Notes: generated from the sequence alone by a model not told the origin. A DNA stretch of 64,000 nucleotides from Streptomyces akebiae (GCF_019599145.1 NZ_CP080647.1:7192001-7256000); one strand, 5' to 3'; numbered from the stretch's first letter, positions 8,615-17,367 are shown. Translations and numbers: made by a program.

Positions 8615-9228
8615 CGCCGGGCCTCCTCGTCGTCGATGCCGAGCAGCCCTTCGAGCATGACAGCGAGCGCCTCCTGCTTGCGAGGGGTGAGCCGTTGCCC
8701 GCGCAGCGCGAGCGTGACGATCCCGTGCCGGGTGGCGAACTCGACCAGCGGGCCGTCGTCGTCCGCGCCTCCGTCGAGTCCCGCCAGGACCCGCCCGAGT
8801 TCCCGGTGCAGGACGGTCGCGGCCGGGTCGGTGAAGAACCGGACGCCGTCCTCGATCCCGAAGAACTCGGCGAGTTCGGTCAGATCGGGCACGTTGGGCA
8901 TCTTCCTGCCGAGCAGCAGCTGCCGGGCCCACTCGGGACTGATCGAGAGCCGCTCCGCGACCTCCCTGCCGACCTCCCCGGCCCGCTTCCCGCTCCGGGC
9001 GACATACGCCTCGTGCACCGCCCGCACCCGCCGGCGCACCCGGTCGTCGACCCGGTCCGCCACCGGCGTGTCCCCGTCGAGCAGGGCCCGCACCTCGTCC
9101 TCGCCGAGGGCCGTACGTTCCGCCAGGGCCCCCGCGTCGAGAAGTCGGCTCCGGTCGGCACCGGTCTGCGCGATACGGACGTCGAGTCGGGCCAGGGTCT
9201 CGGCAAGGGCGCCGGGGAGCGAAGACAC
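8611..9228 (-). CDS. XRE-like helix-turn-helix regulator, first gene of three-gene operon
   Basis: A 205-residue protein with an XRE-type helix-turn-helix around residues 84-127 (VAERLSISPEWARQLLLGRK, then PDLTELAEFFGIE). The N-terminal 70 residues look helical and the C-terminal 65 are acidic. The GTG at 9228 starts the operon; the stop overlaps the next start by ATGA. A palindrome 44 bp upstream (9272-9283) is a candidate autoregulatory site. This resembles regulator/ImmA-type pairs in which the peptidase relieves repression. Confidence 0.75.
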   Translation of the reverse strand: MSSLPGALAETLARLDVRIAQTGADRSRLLDAGALAERTALGEDEVRALLDGDTPVADRVDDRVRRRVRAVHEAYVARSGKRAGEVGREVAERLSISPEWARQLLLGRKMPNVPDLTELAEFFGIEDGVRFFTDPAATVLHRELGRVLAGLDGGADDDGPLVEFATRHGIVTLALRGQRLTPRKQEALAVMLEGLLGIDDEEARR

Positions 9229-9271
9229 CCGCCGACCCTACGTGCCGCCGCCCACCGGCACCATGAGAATC

Positions 9272-9283
9272 CAACGATCGTTG
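9272..9283. promoter_or_regulatory. 12-bp perfect palindrome CAACGATCGTTG
   Basis: The sequence is self-complementary over 12 bp, and a related half-site, CGAACGATGATTGG, follows at 9292-9305. The AT-rich island GAATTTTGA lies between them. It sits just upstream of the XRE-like operon and on the far side of the arabinofuranosidase promoter, so it is most likely the operator of the XRE-like protein. Confidence 0.45.
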
Positions 9284-9341
9284 AATTTTGACGAACGATG
9301 ATTGGGTCGTGGCCCGTCAGGGCCGCGGGGACGGGGCCCCA

Positions 9342-9370
9342 TTGACTCGCTCCGGCTTCGACCCTAACGT
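9342..9370 (+). promoter_or_regulatory. Candidate promoter TTGACT-N17-TAACGT
   Basis: The hexamers TTGACT (9342-9347) and TAACGT (9365-9370) are separated by 17 bp, the standard spacing for a vegetative actinobacterial promoter. They lie 148 bp before the arabinofuranosidase start. The transcript would carry the heptamer repeat tract in its leader. Confidence 0.4.
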
Positions 9371-9429
9371 CCCGTTCGGCTCAACGAGCGCCGTCCGTAA
9401 TGCCGAACAGCGAGCGGTAGCGGTGAGAA

Positions 9430-9506
9430 CCGAGCACCGAAGCCCGAGCACCGAAGCCCGAGCACCGAGCACCGAGCACCGAGCACCGAGCACCGAACAC
9501 CGAAGG
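9430..9506. repeat. Eleven-unit heptamer tandem repeat (CCGAGCA)
   Basis: Eleven 7-bp units: seven exact CCGAGCA units interleaved with CCGAAGC (twice), CCGAACA and CCGAAGG. The last unit contributes GAAGG, the best Shine-Dalgarno match before the arabinofuranosidase ATG at 9518. The repeat therefore ends in the ribosome-binding region, where a change in unit number would alter the leader. Confidence 0.85.
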
Positions 9507-9517
9507 GCCGCCCCGAG

Positions 9518-11032
9518 ATGACCCGCACCGCCCGCTTCACTCTCGACCCCGCTTTCAAGGTCGGCGAGGTCAACCCCCGACTCTTCGGCTCCTTCGTGGA
9601 ACACCTCGGCCGCTGCGTCTACACCGGCATCTTCGAACCGGACCACCCCAGCGCCGACGAGGCGGGCCTGCGCACCGACGTACTGGACCTGGTCCGCGAA
9701 CTGGGCGTCACCACGATCCGCTACCCCGGCGGCAACTTCGTCTCCGGCTACAAGTGGGAGGACTCCGTCGGCCCCGCCGAGGACCGCCCCCGCCGCCTCG
9801 ACCTCGCCTGGCGCTCCACCGAGACCAACCGCTTCGGCCTCTCCGAGTACATCGCATTCCTGAAGAAGATCGGGCCCCGGGCCGAGCCCATGATGGCCCT
9901 CAACCTCGGCACCCGGGGCGTCGCCGAGGCCCTCGAACTCCAGGAGTACGCCAACCACCCCGCCGGCACCGCCCTCTCCGACCTCCGCGCCGCCCACGGC
10001 GACAAGGACCCCTTCGGCATCAGACTCTGGTGCCTGGGCAACGAGATGGACGGCCCCTGGCAGACCGGCCACAAGACGGCGACCGAGTACGGCCGCATCG
10101 CCGCCGAGACGGCCCGCGCGATGCGCCAGATCGACCCGCACGTCGAACTCGTCGCCTGCGGCTCCTCCAGCCAGTCCATGCCGACGTTCGCCGAGTGGGA
10201 GGCGACGGTCCTGGCGGAGACGTACGACCTCGTCGACTACATCTCCCTGCACGCCTACTACCAGCCCGAAGACGGCGACATCGACTCCTTCCTCGCCTCC
10301 GCCGTCGACATGGAGTCCTTCATCGAGAACGTGGTCGCCACCTGTGACCACATCGGCGCCAGGCTGAAGTCCAAGAAGAAGATCAACCTCTCCTTCGACG
10401 AGTGGAACGTCTGGTACATCTCGGAGTGGCACGCGATCGAGAACTCCGGCGTGCGGGACTGGGCGGAGGCCCCCCGTCTGCTGGAGGACAACTACAGCGT
10501 CACCGACGCCGTCGTCTTCGGCTCGCTCCTCATCGCCCTCCTCCGGCACGCGGACCGCGTCACCGTCGCCTGCCTCGCCCAACTCGTCAACGTCATCGCC
10601 CCGATCATGACCGAGCCCGGCGGCCCGGCCTGGCGGCAGACGACGTTCTTCCCGTTCGCGCAGGCCGCGCGGTACGGGAGGGGCGAGGTGCTCGACGTAC
10701 GGGTGGACTCGCCGACGTACGAGACGAAGAAGTACGGCGAGGCGGATCTGCTGCACGCGACGGCGGTGCGGGCCGAGGACGGGTCGGTGACCGTGTTCGC
10801 GGTCAACCGGGGTCGCACGGAGGCACTGCCGCTGGAAGTCGCCCTGAACGGAATGGAGTTGACCCGGATCGTCGAGCACGGCGTGCTGGCCGACGCGGAC
10901 CCGGACGCACGGAACACGCTGACGGAGCCCGAGCGGGTCACCCCGCACGCGGGTGAGGGGGCGTCACTCCGGGACGGCGTGCTCAGCGCGGTCCTCGAAC
11001 CGCTGTCGTGGAACGTGATCCGGCTCGGCTGA
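9518..11032 (+). CDS. abfA: GH51 alpha-L-arabinofuranosidase (intracellular)
   Basis: A 504-residue GH51 enzyme, the usual length for the family, that removes non-reducing alpha-L-arabinofuranosyl groups from short arabinan or arabinoxylan oligomers. The acid/base Glu176 is in CLGNEMDGPW and the nucleophile Glu295 is in SFDEWNVWY, matching the E175/E294 spacing of known members. RYPGGNFVSGYKWED (about 68-82) is also diagnostic. There is no signal peptide, so substrates must be imported; furanoside importers of the YtfQ type lie 23 kb away. The leader holds the heptamer tract and a candidate promoter at 9342. Confidence 0.95.
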   Translation: MTRTARFTLDPAFKVGEVNPRLFGSFVEHLGRCVYTGIFEPDHPSADEAGLRTDVLDLVRELGVTTIRYPGGNFVSGYKWEDSVGPAEDRPRRLDLAWRSTETNRFGLSEYIAFLKKIGPRAEPMMALNLGTRGVAEALELQEYANHPAGTALSDLRAAHGDKDPFGIRLWCLGNEMDGPWQTGHKTATEYGRIAAETARAMRQIDPHVELVACGSSSQSMPTFAEWEATVLAETYDLVDYISLHAYYQPEDGDIDSFLASAVDMESFIENVVATCDHIGARLKSKKKINLSFDEWNVWYISEWHAIENSGVRDWAEAPRLLEDNYSVTDAVVFGSLLIALLRHADRVTVACLAQLVNVIAPIMTEPGGPAWRQTTFFPFAQAARYGRGEVLDVRVDSPTYETKKYGEADLLHATAVRAEDGSVTVFAVNRGRTEALPLEVALNGMELTRIVEHGVLADADPDARNTLTEPERVTPHAGEGASLRDGVLSAVLEPLSWNVIRLG

Positions 11033-11115
11033 GAGAACGACCCCGCTCCCGCGCCCCCACCGGCGCGGGACCGCGCGGGACCGTCACGGCCTCCGCGTGG
11101 CCGACAATGTTGGCC

Positions 11116-11574
11116 ATGAGGATCTCGGCACGGGCGGATTACGCCGTACGCGCGGTACTGGAAGTCGCCGTGCGGCAGGACAGCGGTCCGGTGAAGGCGG
11201 AAGTCATCGCGACCGTGCAGGAGATTCCGCACAAGTTCCTGGAGGGCATCCTCGGGGACCTGAGGCGGGGCGGAGTCGTCACCAGTCGGCGCGGTGGCAG
11301 CGGCGGTTACCGGCTCGCCAGGGACGCCGCCTCGATCACCGTCGCCGATGTCATCAGGGCGGTGGACGGCCCCATCGTGTCGGTGCGCGGCGAACGGCCC
11401 ACCGGCCTGACCTACACCGGCTCCGCCGAGCCGCTGCTGCCGCTGTGGATCGCGCTGCGGGCGAACGTCCGCCGCATCCTGGAGGGCGTCACGGTCGCCG
11501 ACATCGCGGCCGACGCGCTGCCCGAGCCGGTGAAGGAGCTGGCGGCGGAGCCGGCGGCCTGGGAGAACCCTTAG
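11116..11574 (+). CDS. Rrf2-family transcriptional regulator
   Basis: A 152-residue Rrf2-type winged-helix protein starting MRISARADYAVRAVLEVA, with the wing RRGGSGGYRLARD (about residues 57-69) and the dimerization helix near the C-terminus. The CxxxC/CxxxxxC cluster that binds an iron-sulfur cluster in IscR/NsrR is absent, so it is closer to CymR-like sulfur regulators. It is followed by a TauE/SafE permease in the same direction, which fits sulfur-compound control. ATG 11116 begins the family homology. Confidence 0.85.
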   Translation: MRISARADYAVRAVLEVAVRQDSGPVKAEVIATVQEIPHKFLEGILGDLRRGGVVTSRRGGSGGYRLARDAASITVADVIRAVDGPIVSVRGERPTGLTYTGSAEPLLPLWIALRANVRRILEGVTVADIAADALPEPVKELAAEPAAWENP

Positions 11575-11749
11575 GGCCCTTCTGACGGATCTCCGCGGCG
11601 GTCCCCGTCTTCGTCCCCGTGCACAGGATCGTTACCCCCTCCTCAGCCTTTCCTCAGCTTGATCTCGTACCGTTGCCGTTCGGCGTATCCCTACTTAACC
11701 GGTGGGAAAGCCAGGAAACAGCGGTGGCGGAAGACGGGACGAAGGACGA

Positions 11750-12712
11750 ATGCGGACGCTGGTACTGCTCGCGCTGGCGGGTCTGGGTGCGCAGCTCGTG
11801 GACGGCAGCCTGGGCATGGCCTACGGCGTGACCTCGACGACGCTGCTGCTCGCCATGGGCACCAACCCGGCCGCCGCCTCGGCCACGGTGCACCTCGCCG
11901 AGATCGGTACGACCCTGATGTCGGGCGCCTCGCACTGGCGGTTCGGGAACGTGGACTGGAAGGTCGTCGCCAGGATCGGCGTACCGGGCGCGGTGGGCGC
12001 GTTCCTCGGCGCGACCGTCCTCTCCTCGCTGTCGACCGAGGTCGCCGGCCCCATGATGTCGCTGATCCTCCTCGGGCTCGGCCTCTACGTCCTGTCCCGC
12101 TTCACCCTGCGCGGCCTGCCCGAGGATCGCCTCGGCCAACCCCTGCGCAAGCGGTTCCTGTCCCCGCTGGGCCTGGTCGCCGGCTTCCTCGACGCGACCG
12201 GCGGGGGCGGCTGGGGCCCCGTGGGCACACCGGCGCTGCTGGCCAGCGGCCGTATGGAACCCCGCAAGGTCATCGGCTCCATCGACACCAGCGAGTTCCT
12301 CGTGGCGGTCTCCGCGAGCCTGGGCTTCCTCTTCTCCCTCGGCTCCCAGGGCCTGGACTGGGCCTGGGTCACCGCCTTCCTCCTCGGTGGTCTCATCGCC
12401 GCCCCCATCGCCGCGTGGCTGGTCCGCATGGTCCCGCCGAGGGTGCTGGGTTCGGCGGTGGGCGGCGTCATCATCGCCACCAATGTCCGCACGCTGCTGA
12501 ACAGCGACTGGATCGCGGCGCCGGGGGCGGTGAGCGCGGTGGTCTACCTCGCCGTGTACGCCCTCTGGGCGGCGGCTCTGACGTACTCGATCCGGCAGCA
12601 CCTGAAGGAGAGGGCGGCGACCGCTTCCGCGCCCCTCGGGGAGGTGGACAACGGCGCGACCGGCCACGACGAGCCGCTGGCGGCCGAAGCGGCGGTCACC
12701 CGCAACGGCTAG
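11750..12712 (+). CDS. TauE/SafE-family sulfite/organosulfur exporter
   Basis: A 320-residue membrane protein of the TauE/SafE type, with two related halves: VDGSLGMAYG (about residues 17-26) and DATGGGGWGPVGTPALL in the second half, the paired signatures of this family. About eight helices are visible. Family members export sulfite or sulfonate-derived anions, or take up related acids. GAAGGACGA directly before ATG 11750 supports this start over the upstream 11702 ATG. The Rrf2 regulator upstream is the likely controller. Confidence 0.85.
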   Translation: MRTLVLLALAGLGAQLVDGSLGMAYGVTSTTLLLAMGTNPAAASATVHLAEIGTTLMSGASHWRFGNVDWKVVARIGVPGAVGAFLGATVLSSLSTEVAGPMMSLILLGLGLYVLSRFTLRGLPEDRLGQPLRKRFLSPLGLVAGFLDATGGGGWGPVGTPALLASGRMEPRKVIGSIDTSEFLVAVSASLGFLFSLGSQGLDWAWVTAFLLGGLIAAPIAAWLVRMVPPRVLGSAVGGVIIATNVRTLLNSDWIAAPGAVSAVVYLAVYALWAAALTYSIRQHLKERAATASAPLGEVDNGATGHDEPLAAEAAVTRNG

Positions 12713-12767
12713 GACCGGCCCTCGGGGAGTATGCCGGCGAGCTCTACGTTCCTCGCATGCCTGTTGA

Positions 12768-13070
12768 GTCACCGAGGCCCGCCACCGCCTCGCCCGGAAG
12801 ATCTTCTTTGGGCGGCGCGGCGAACTGCGCCAGCACTACCGCGAGGGCATAAGGGACCAGCTCGGCGCGCTCGGTCTGGCCCTGAACGCCGTCGTGCTCT
12901 TCAACGGCCTCTACACCAACGCCGCCGTCAAGCAACTCGCCGCCGACGGCTTCCCCATGACCGACGAACTGCTCCCGGCTCTCCCCACTTCAGGACGACC
13001 ACATCAACTTCCTCGGCCGCTATGCCTTCACCCGCCCGCCGGCGCCGGGCCGGCGGCAACTACGCGACCC
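12768..13070 (+). pseudogene. Tn3-family transposase, C-terminal remnant with frameshift
   Basis: One frame reads EARHRLARKIFFGRRGELRQ then YREGIRDQLGALGLALNAVV and LFNGLYTNAAV. After a frameshift near 12985 a second frame reads DDHINFLGRYAFTRP. This is the C-terminal end of a Tn3-type DDE transposase, which normally reaches about 1000 residues. The upstream in-frame codon at 12765 is a stop, so only the last tenth of the gene is left. No terminal inverted repeats were recognised nearby. Confidence 0.8.
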
Positions 13071-13193
13071 GCACACGGATGACGAGACGGACGCCGCCGA
13101 GGACGGACAGCCGCAGGCCCGCGCGATCAAAAGCGGTCCGGTCCCGGAGTCACCCTCTACGTCGCGGGCGGCGACCGCGTAGTGGCTGCCGCC

Positions 13194-13617
13194 CAGGTCA
13201 CCTCGATGGGCAGCGGCGGTGGCATGGCCACCGTCGGCTTCTACGGTGCAGGCAAGGCCGCGCTGGACTCGGGCAGCGAGGCACTGGCGATGGAGGTCGA
13301 GGGGTTCGGCATCAAGGTCACCATCGTGCAGATGGGCGGCTACGACACCGGCCTGTTCACTATCGGCACCACGACCACCTATCCCCTGACGCAGTATCAG
13401 CCCCTGCGCACCGAGATGGAGGCGATGTGGGGCGACGCGGTCGCCCCGGAGCCCGCCGCGACTGCTCCGGTCATCGCGGAGCTTGGCCGCACTGCCGGAC
13501 CCGCCCCGACGGCTGATCGTCGGCAGCCAGTCCTTCGATCATGTCTTGGCGATGGGCCAGGACCAAGCGGATCTGTACCGGTCCTGGGAGCACCTCAGCC
13601 GTATCGCCCCGGGCTGA
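13194..13617 (+). pseudogene. Short-chain dehydrogenase, 3' remnant with frameshift
   Basis: The frame QVTSMGSGGGMATVGFYGAG KAALDSGSEALAMEVEGFGI includes the Y-x3-K active-site pair (Y then GAGK) of the SDR family, but the Rossmann N-terminus and GxxxGxG motif are missing. Near 13485 the frame shifts, and the continuation LPDPPRRLIVGSQSFDHVL ends at a stop at 13615-13617. It abuts the Tn3 remnant, which suggests the transposition event or its decay removed the 5' half. Confidence 0.75.
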
Positions 13618-13794
13618 CCGTGTCTCCGCGCCACGACATTCGTGTCCCCGACGCAAACGTCCTGCTGGCCTGACCGGGCGTCACCAAGGCCTCACGGCCC
13701 GGTCCACACCACTGATCCGGCGCCCCTGCGGATGGTTCGCGGCAGACGCGCCGATCGGGATCCGGTTCCGATCGGCGCGTGGCGGGCCGTGGAC

Positions 13795-14526
13795 TCAGCC
13801 GAGGTGTCGGGCGAAGAACCTCAGCGCGCTCTCCAGCTCGAATGCCGGGAGTTCCCCGTGCTTGCCGGGGTTGGCGTGCAACGTCTTCTCGGCCGACGCC
13901 AAGGCGTCGAACAGCGCCAAGCTCTGAGCTCGCGGCACCCGCTCATCGTCCCACTGCACCAAGAACTCCACCGGAACGTTGATCCGCGCGGCGGCCTCGG
14001 CCGACGCCAGCGCCCCGCCCAGGCCCAGCACCGCTGCGCGGACCCGCGTTTCGGCAGCGACGAACGGAACACCGAGTCCGCATCCCAGCGAGACTCCCCA
14101 GTAGCCCACCGGGGCGGCGCCTACGTGCTCCAGTTGCTGAACCGCGTCCAGGACCGCCCGCCATTCCGGCACGGTCTGGCGGGCCACGAGCGCCTGGAAG
14201 CCGGCGATCAGCGGGGCCAATTCTTCACCGGCTGCCACGCGAGCCTGGTTCTCAGTCGCGATCCGGTCGTACTCCTCGACCTTCGGCCGGTCGCCGTGGG
14301 CGGGAACGTCGACCGCCACGACCGCGAAACCGCCGTCGATCACGAAGCGGCGTGCACGAGCCAGGATGCCAGGGGCCTTCTTGTGCTGACCGCCACCGTG
14401 TCCCATCAAGACGAGCGGACGCGTGGCGACGGCATCTTCCGGCGTCCACAGCACGCCAGGAATATCGCCGAGGGTGAAGAGCTGTTCGCGGACGCCGTCG
14501 GACGACGTCTCAGAGAGGAAGCGCAT
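13795..14526 (-). CDS. Alpha/beta hydrolase (dienelactone-hydrolase-like)
   Basis: A 243-residue alpha/beta hydrolase. The nucleophile elbow is GYWGVSLGCG (Ser about residue 147), the oxyanion-side HGGG motif is in LMGHGGGQHKK (about 41-51), the acid is probably in QWDDERVP and the base His in NPGKHGELP. The DxxAHGDRP segment (VDVPAHGDRP) is common in prolyl-oligopeptidase-like or acetyl-esterase-like members. It stands alone on the minus strand, converging on the decayed SDR remnant. The substrate is unknown. Confidence 0.8.
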   Translation of the reverse strand: MRFLSETSSDGVREQLFTLGDIPGVLWTPEDAVATRPLVLMGHGGGQHKKAPGILARARRFVIDGGFAVVAVDVPAHGDRPKVEEYDRIATENQARVAAGEELAPLIAGFQALVARQTVPEWRAVLDAVQQLEHVGAAPVGYWGVSLGCGLGVPFVAAETRVRAAVLGLGGALASAEAAARINVPVEFLVQWDDERVPRAQSLALFDALASAEKTLHANPGKHGELPAFELESALRFFARHLG

Positions 14527-14761
14527 AGCGATTCATGCCTTTCGGGATGCCTCTGCGGGCAACTCCCTAGGCCATGCGAGGGAGGGAGGCCCGACCTGTC
14601 AAAGCGTTGATCGGTCTCACCTCCTCAGTTCGCAGCAGTGCACGGCGGCAGGAACGTATCACGAAGGACTCCACCCCGGCCGGGACGAGGATGTCGACCG
14701 ACGGGGCGAACTGAGCGTGGCGCGACCCGGGTTGGGGCTCGTGCGGCCAACTCGCCACGGA

Positions 14762-15466
14762 TCATGTCTCTTTGCGCCATCCCTGGACGGTGCCGATCGC
14801 CGTACCTGTCGCCACGCAGAACATCGCTGCGGAGAATGTCGTCACACCGACGGTGTCACCGTCCAGACCACCGAGGCTCAGCGCCACCCCCAGGACGAGC
14901 GCGGAGACGCAACCCACCGCACAGCCGAGGAGAAATCCACCGCCGAATCCCAGGACGGCACCAACGAGATCTCCGGAGCGTGCCGGCGGCCTCACCGGGG
15001 GCGGTACGGTCCCTCGTCGGGGAGCGGGAGGCGCGGGAGACACGGGGCGGATCTGAGGTGGCGCATAGGAGACCGCGGTCCACGGCAGTCTCTCCAGCAT
15101 CGTGGAGGCCGCTGCGAACGGCTTGCCCGGGCCGAGGGAGACCAGGTGGGCGGACGACTGGTGCCGCAGTTCCCGAGTGTGTTCGTCGACGGGGCTGCCG
15201 CTCAGGACGGAATGGCTGTTCCAGATCTCGGTGTACGTGAAGAAGCGTCCGTCGGTGGCGAGAATCAGCTCGTTGGCGCTGCGGAACTCCTCCCAGTTGT
15301 CGCTGCCGCGATACTCACTCCGCTCATGCCCTGGCAACTGCTCGACGCGCCATCCCTCGACCGTAGTGCCATCGTCTGCCGTATACGGGCGGGGCCTGAT
15401 GCCCTTTTCCACGAGTATGGAGGCCGTGTTGCGCGCCAGGCTGAGCAGTTCCTCGTATGCGTCCAT
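14762..15466 (-). CDS. Hypothetical protein with C-terminal two-helix membrane anchor
   Basis: A 234-residue protein I do not recognise. Residues 1-130 form a soluble domain rich in Trp, Tyr and charged residues. A Pro-rich linker (about 136-163) follows, then two hydrophobic, Gly-rich segments (about 166-198 and 205-227). The layout suggests a cytoplasmic domain tethered by a hairpin of helices. It is a single gene on the minus strand; about 215 bp upstream (15467-15681) I see no feature. Confidence 0.65.
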   Translation of the reverse strand: MDAYEELLSLARNTASILVEKGIRPRPYTADDGTTVEGWRVEQLPGHERSEYRGSDNWEEFRSANELILATDGRFFTYTEIWNSHSVLSGSPVDEHTRELRHQSSAHLVSLGPGKPFAAASTMLERLPWTAVSYAPPQIRPVSPAPPAPRRGTVPPPVRPPARSGDLVGAVLGFGGGFLLGCAVGCVSALVLGVALSLGGLDGDTVGVTTFSAAMFCVATGTAIGTVQGWRKET

Positions 15467-15681
15467 CAGGTGGCCGCTCTCCAGGGCCTCAGCTCGCGTC
15501 GCCGCAACCCTGACAAGGGGTGCCTGGGATCTTGGTGGCCAAACACTTACCGCACTTCACCGTTTCAGCCATGCCGACCCCCTGCTTTCTGCGTCGCCTG
15601 TTCAGAAGCCGAGAGCATAGCGCCGCATGGCGGGCAGAAGGGGAGAGTTCTGAAATCTCGCTCTGTATCGGGATCGTTGCT

Positions 15682-16248
15682 CTACCCCAACCGCATAGCC
15701 AGCGTCACTTCCGTCCCCGTCCCTGTCCCCGTGCCCGCCCCCGCCCTGTCCGTCGTCACCGTCAGGCGGTCGGTGACCAGGTGGGCGAGCCAGAGGCCGC
15801 GGCCGGGGCAGGTGCCGGTGAGGCCCGGGAGGAGTTCCGGGATGGCGGGGGTGAAGCCGGGGCCGTCGTCGGTGATGCGGCACTCCAACTCGTGGGGGAG
15901 AAGGCGCAGTTCGAGGCGGCCCTGACCGCCGGCGTGCTCGACCGCGTTGGCCGCGATCTCGCTGACCGCGAGGGTGAACTCGCCGAGCCGTACGCCGCCG
16001 AGGCCCGCCGCGGCGGCCGTGTCCTCGACCTGGGCACGCACCAGGGGGAGGTTCTCCGCGGTGAAGTGGCGTTTCAGCAGGAGCGTTTCGGGAGGGAGGG
16101 CCGGGGCGTCGCCGCCCGCTCCGCCCGTCGCACGGACTCCGCCGTTCCTCTCCCCGCCCGGCATCACGGCCGCCTCCTCTCGATGGGTGTCGATGGGTAC
16201 GAACACGGGGCGCTGGGCGTCAAAGGCGAACTGCCGCACACCGCCCAC
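15682..16248 (-). CDS. RsbW-like ATP-binding regulator (HATPase_c_2)
   Basis: A 188-residue protein whose core (from about residue 53) is a GHKL ATPase of the anti-sigma-factor type. The N-box is EIAANAVEHA (about 112-121) and the G1 box is DDGPGF (about 143-148), followed by GRGLWLAHLV. Such proteins phosphorylate anti-anti-sigma factors or bind sigma factors; many stand-alone copies exist in Streptomyces. The C-terminus contains a short Gly-Thr repeat (GAGTGTGTGTE). The GTG at 16248 gives a 50-residue Gly-rich leader; the ATG at 16164 is a plausible alternative start. Confidence 0.8.
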   Translation of the reverse strand: MGGVRQFAFDAQRPVFVPIDTHREEAAVMPGGERNGGVRATGGAGGDAPALPPETLLLKRHFTAENLPLVRAQVEDTAAAAGLGGVRLGEFTLAVSEIAANAVEHAGGQGRLELRLLPHELECRITDDGPGFTPAIPELLPGLTGTCPGRGLWLAHLVTDRLTVTTDRAGAGTGTGTGTEVTLAMRLG

Positions 16249-16426
16249 GCTAGCCGTGCTCGCCCGATGAGTACCCAGTGGATCGAGAGGACATCACGCC
16301 TGGTCGCAACCGTATGAATTCGATCGGGTGGTGATCGAATCCGCCCGACCTCGGCTGATCGGTTTCCGTCCATCGATCAGCAGAGGGGGCCTTCGGTCAT
16401 CTCCTTCGTGAGGGTGCAGACGGCCG

Positions 16427-16462
16427 CGGCGGCCACGGGGGTGGTGTTCCCCGTGGCCGCCG
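16427..16462 (-). terminator. Hairpin terminator after SDR gene
   Basis: Arms of 14 bp, CGGCGGCCACGGGG (16427-16440) and CCCCGTGGCCGCCG (16449-16462), enclose an 8-nt loop. The hairpin is downstream of the minus-strand SDR and upstream of the RsbW-like gene. It lacks a T-tract, as is usual in Streptomyces. Confidence 0.6.
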
Positions 16463-16526
16463 CGGTGGTGAGGGCTTCAGGTGTGGTGGCGGCGCCGACG
16501 GCCAGGGTGGCGGCCTGGTCGATGCC

Positions 16527-17267
16527 TCAGGTCGCGACGTAGCCGCCGTCGGCGACGAGCACCGCACCGGTGATGTAGCCGGCCCTGTCGGAGGCCAGGA
16601 ACGCCACCGCCTCGGCGATCTCCTCGGGCTGGCCGGCCCGGGTGAGCGGCGTGCTCTGGCTGAACGCCTCGAACATCTCGCCCACTGTGTCGACGGCCAT
16701 GTCGGTGCGGATCGGACCGGGTGCCACGGAGTTGACGCGCACGCCCGCCGCGCCGAACTCGACGGCCCACGATCGGGTCAGTGCGTCCATCGCGGCCTTG
16801 GAGGCGTTGTACACGGAGCCCACCGCGGTGCCGATCTGCCCGGCGATCGACGACACGTTGACGATCGCACCCTTCTTCCTCGCCACCATGGCGGGCACGA
16901 GCGCGGCCGTCAGGAAGTAGGTCGCGCGGACGTTGACGTCGAATATCTGCTCGTAGTCGTGGAGCGACTGCTCGGGGGTCGGCGAGGACGGGAAGATGCC
17001 CGCGTTGTTCACGAGCACGTCCACCTCGCCGACCTCCGCGGCGAGGCTGCGGACCTCGTCGAGGTTGGCGACGTCCGCGACGACGAAGTGGCCCGTGCCA
17101 CCCGCCCGCTCGATCAGTTCGACGGTCTCCTTGCCGAGTTCGGCCCTGCGCCCGGTCACGTAGACGGTGGCACCCGCCTCCGCGAGCTTGACCGCGATCG
17201 CGCGGCCGATGCCCGAGGTGGCGCCGGTGACGAGTGCCTTCTTGCCCTGGAATTCCTTGGTTGACAT
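16527..17267 (-). CDS. Short-chain dehydrogenase/reductase (FabG-like)
   Basis: A complete 246-residue classical SDR with cofactor motif TGATSGIG (residues 15-22), NNAG (about 87-90), catalytic Ser in VNVSSIAG, and Y-x3-K in YNASKAAMD. The G-rich start with Arg in TGRRAEL suggests NADP(H). The substrate is unknown. An AT-rich imperfect palindrome lies 40-60 bp upstream. Confidence 0.9.
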   Translation of the reverse strand: MSTKEFQGKKALVTGATSGIGRAIAVKLAEAGATVYVTGRRAELGKETVELIERAGGTGHFVVADVANLDEVRSLAAEVGEVDVLVNNAGIFPSSPTPEQSLHDYEQIFDVNVRATYFLTAALVPAMVARKKGAIVNVSSIAGQIGTAVGSVYNASKAAMDALTRSWAVEFGAAGVRVNSVAPGPIRTDMAVDTVGEMFEAFSQSTPLTRAGQPEEIAEAVAFLASDRAGYITGAVLVADGGYVAT

Positions 17268-17298
17268 GTCTGCAAACGTGGCCCCGCAGGATCGTCGG

Positions 17299-17325
17299 CG
17301 TATAAATTCCGTATATACCGCCTGG
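17299..17325. promoter_or_regulatory. AT-rich imperfect palindrome before SDR gene
   Basis: The stretch GGCGTATAAATTCCGTATATACCGCC is an AT island in GC-rich DNA, with facing arms GGCGTATA and TATACCGCC. It lies 30-55 bp upstream of the SDR start on the minus strand. It could be an operator, a -10 region, or both. Confidence 0.4.
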
Positions 17326-17367
17326 TCAGGGCGTGCGGAAGGAAGCGGCCCGGTCTCGACGCCCTGC

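Noticed and set aside
9430..9506. CRISPR array
   Set aside because: Units are 7 bp with no spacers, and no cas genes are present; it is a simple tandem repeat.
13642..14610. Plus-strand open frame opposite the alpha/beta hydrolase
   Set aside because: No domain seen; the hydrolase on the other strand has a full catalytic set.
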